Shown here: piece after piece, positions 6,895 to 7,612 of the stretch
Layout of the letters: each line of letters starts with the position of its first letter
How positions within the stretch are numbered: position 1 is the stretch's first letter
NCBI GenBank assembly: GCA_038214085.1
Contig: JBBQSF010000136.1
Location: forward strand, 1-7,612
DNA length: 7,612 bases
Direction of reading: 5' to 3'
Source of the DNA: JBBQSF01 sp038214085
GTDB lineage: Bacteria; Bacteroidota; Bacteroidia; Bacteroidales; CG2-30-32-10
Translations under genes and position numbers: made by a program
Notes under the pieces: generated by a model
Told to the model about the DNA's origin: nothing
What the model saw: the letters and a program-made list of their open reading frames with translations, nothing else
Database searches by the model: none

Positions 6895-6902
6895 CAAAGA
6901 TA
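6895..6902 (-). promoter_or_regulatory. Candidate -7 box for the DUF1573 pair
   Basis: The minus strand reads TATCTTTG, an exact TAnnTTTG match, about 20 nt before the ATG at 6875. The -33 region is weak (only TTTA at about the right distance). The phased direct repeat at 6943-6961 lies about 40-60 bp upstream and could be an activator site. Confidence 0.5.
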
Positions 6903-6942
6903 AATCAATAAATCGAGCTAAATTATATTTTGAAAAAAATGC

Positions 6943-6961
6943 TTAACAAAATTTAACAAAA
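6943..6961. repeat. 10-bp-phased direct repeat TTAACAAAA upstream of the DUF1573 promoter
   Basis: TTAACAAAA occurs at 6943-6951 and again at 6953-6961, one helical turn apart. Seen from the gene side it reads TTTTGTTAA twice. The position upstream of the candidate promoter makes a regulator-binding site possible, but the sequence is AT-rich and simple enough to arise by chance. Confidence 0.4.
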
Positions 6962-7410
6962 CGTGTGCCAAAAAAAACAAAACAAAAAATAAATTTCATT
7001 TCTGATATAAGACGCAAATCCAAAGTGTATGTTGCTTGATTTAAAAAAAATATTTTTTTGCCAATTTTTCCGGGTTTTGCCGCAGTTTGTTGGCGCTTGT
7101 TCGGGTATTTGTCTCGTTCGCCACATTTTTTGCAAGTATTGTTCGGAATAAAAGCTGATATTTCTAATAATTTTGCAGTTTTAGTGCTCAAAAAATAGAC
7201 CGTAATATTACTTTTTTGTCTTTTGTTTGCGCTCCAACAATAGACACTTTTATTGCTTTTATGTCTAAAGTTAGTTGTTTTTGCAGCAGTGAATTAAATA
7301 ATGAAATGTCAAATATAAAAAATTTGAGACCCATTACAATAAACGCAAATTCAGCATTAAAAAATACTGAATCGCAAAAGCATTTATAATCAGAGATTTA
7401 TTGAATAATC

Positions 7411-7457
7411 TTTGAACAAATGCTAGGGCGTATTACCCTAATGGAATCATTAGTTCA
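7411..7457. repeat. Nested inverted repeat (possible structured RNA or cruciform)
   Basis: TGAACAAATG (7413-7422) pairs with CATTAGTTCA (7448-7457) at 9 of 10 positions and encloses a second perfect stem, TAGGG (7424-7428) / CCCTA (7436-7440), around a 7-nt loop. An alternative hairpin, CTAATG (7438-7443) / CATTAG (7448-7453) with loop GAAT, would compete with both stems. No U run follows on either side, so it is not a standard intrinsic terminator. Its role is unknown. Confidence 0.45.
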
Positions 7458-7515
7458 TTCTTTCAAAATTGCTAAGAATCTGTTTAAATTTCATATAAAA
7501 TTTTTATTATGCCCC

Positions 7516-7612
7516 GTCAATTCGAGTTTTTCTATCGTCGCTTCTCGATACCCGCATACATTTTTGTAATTGATTATTTTTTGGGAGCGGACTCGAAGTG
7601 ACGATAGAAAAA
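7516..7612. repeat. Inverted repeat at right edge, likely part of a dispersed intergenic repeat
   Basis: TTTTTCTATCGTC (7527-7539) and GACGATAGAAAAA (7600-7612) are perfect 13-bp inverted arms about 60 bp apart. The similarity extends inward imperfectly (GCTTCTCGA on the left against the complement of CTCGAAGT on the right). A second, overlapping pair links GTCAATTCGAGT (7516-7527) with ACTCGAAGTGAC (7591-7602) at 11 of 12 positions. The core (CTCGAAGTGAC, CTTCTCGA) recalls repeats I have seen scattered between genes in Bacteroidota genomes (recollection, unverified). The element probably continues past the window end. Confidence 0.55.

Larger units (their letters stand above)
6903..7612. other. 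Gene-poor spacer with several repeats, no convincing CDS
   Basis: About 710 bp with no ORF that looks like a real gene on either strand and no tRNA-like structure. It contains, in order: the phased repeat at 6943-6961; a 16-bp A/T palindrome at 7044-7059; a GC-rich island at about 7060-7123 (34 of 64 bases are G or C by count, far above its surroundings); an inverted repeat TAGACA (7241-7246) / TGTCTA (7262-7267); a nested inverted repeat at 7411-7457; and a longer inverted repeat reaching the right edge. Short open frames here (minus 6943-7191, plus 7261-7389) have no recognisable domains. The stretch resembles an accumulation of intergenic repeats or gene remnants. Confidence 0.6.

Noticed and set aside
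6943..7191. An 82-codon minus-strand frame, with an overlapping 60-codon frame
   Set aside because: Low-complexity, Lys/Phe-rich translation with no signal peptide or domain. It spans the GC island and the A/T palindrome and is better explained as non-coding repeat.
7261..7389. A 42-codon plus-strand open frame (begins MSKVSCFCSS)
   Set aside because: No recognisable domain, no TAnnTTTG box at a suitable distance, and a length expected by chance in AT-rich spacer. It could be a small protein, but nothing in the sequence supports it.
7424..7440. The TAGGG/CCCTA hairpin as an intrinsic terminator
   Set aside because: Only 5 bp and no T run follows on either strand.
7509..7602. A short plus-strand frame from the ATG at 7509 through the edge repeat
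   Set aside because: About 30 codons, lying almost wholly within the inverted repeat and ending at a stop inside it.

Overview
The window is AT-rich DNA from a member of the Bacteroidota (inference). The signs are: candidate -7 boxes of the form TAnnTTTG, no Shine-Dalgarno sequences ahead of the starts, three signal peptides that place Gln at the predicted mature N-terminus, and gene families typical of that phylum (DUF1573 proteins, a LolE-like FtsX permease, a DUF1343/NamZ muramidase). It looks like an ordinary chromosomal stretch followed by a gene-poor spacer. I found no phage, defence, CRISPR or transposase genes.

Layout. (1) 1-1131, minus: a LolC/LolE-type ABC transporter permease that starts at a TTG codon and runs off the left edge. 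(2) 1192-4599, plus: a two-gene operon, divergent from the permease. It encodes a secreted exo-N-acetylmuramidase (NamZ/DUF1343) and, 6 nt later, a TMTC-like GT-C membrane glycosyltransferase with a C-terminal TPR domain. (3) 4642-5841, minus: a class I PLP-dependent aminotransferase convergent with that operon. A 10-bp hairpin at the junction lies inside the last codons of the glycosyltransferase gene. (4) 5951-6875, minus: two tandem, recently duplicated DUF1573 secreted proteins, probably one transcript, ending in a strong intrinsic terminator at 5863-5900. The likely promoter of the aminotransferase overlaps that terminator. (5) 6903-7612: about 710 bp with no convincing gene. It holds a 10-bp-phased direct repeat, a GC-rich island, a nested inverted repeat and, at the right edge, an inverted repeat that looks like part of a dispersed intergenic repeat.

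How the genes fit together. Most products act at the cell envelope: lipoprotein release or related export (permease), turnover of peptidoglycan fragments (NamZ), probable periplasm-side protein O-glycosylation (TMTC-like enzyme), and two secreted Ig-fold-like proteins of unknown role. The aminotransferase is a cytoplasmic amino-acid enzyme with no evident link to the others. The most interesting points are the NamZ plus TMTC-like pairing, the promoter nested in a terminator, the DUF1573 duplication and the structured spacer on the right. I do not see clear evidence of an undescribed multi-gene system.
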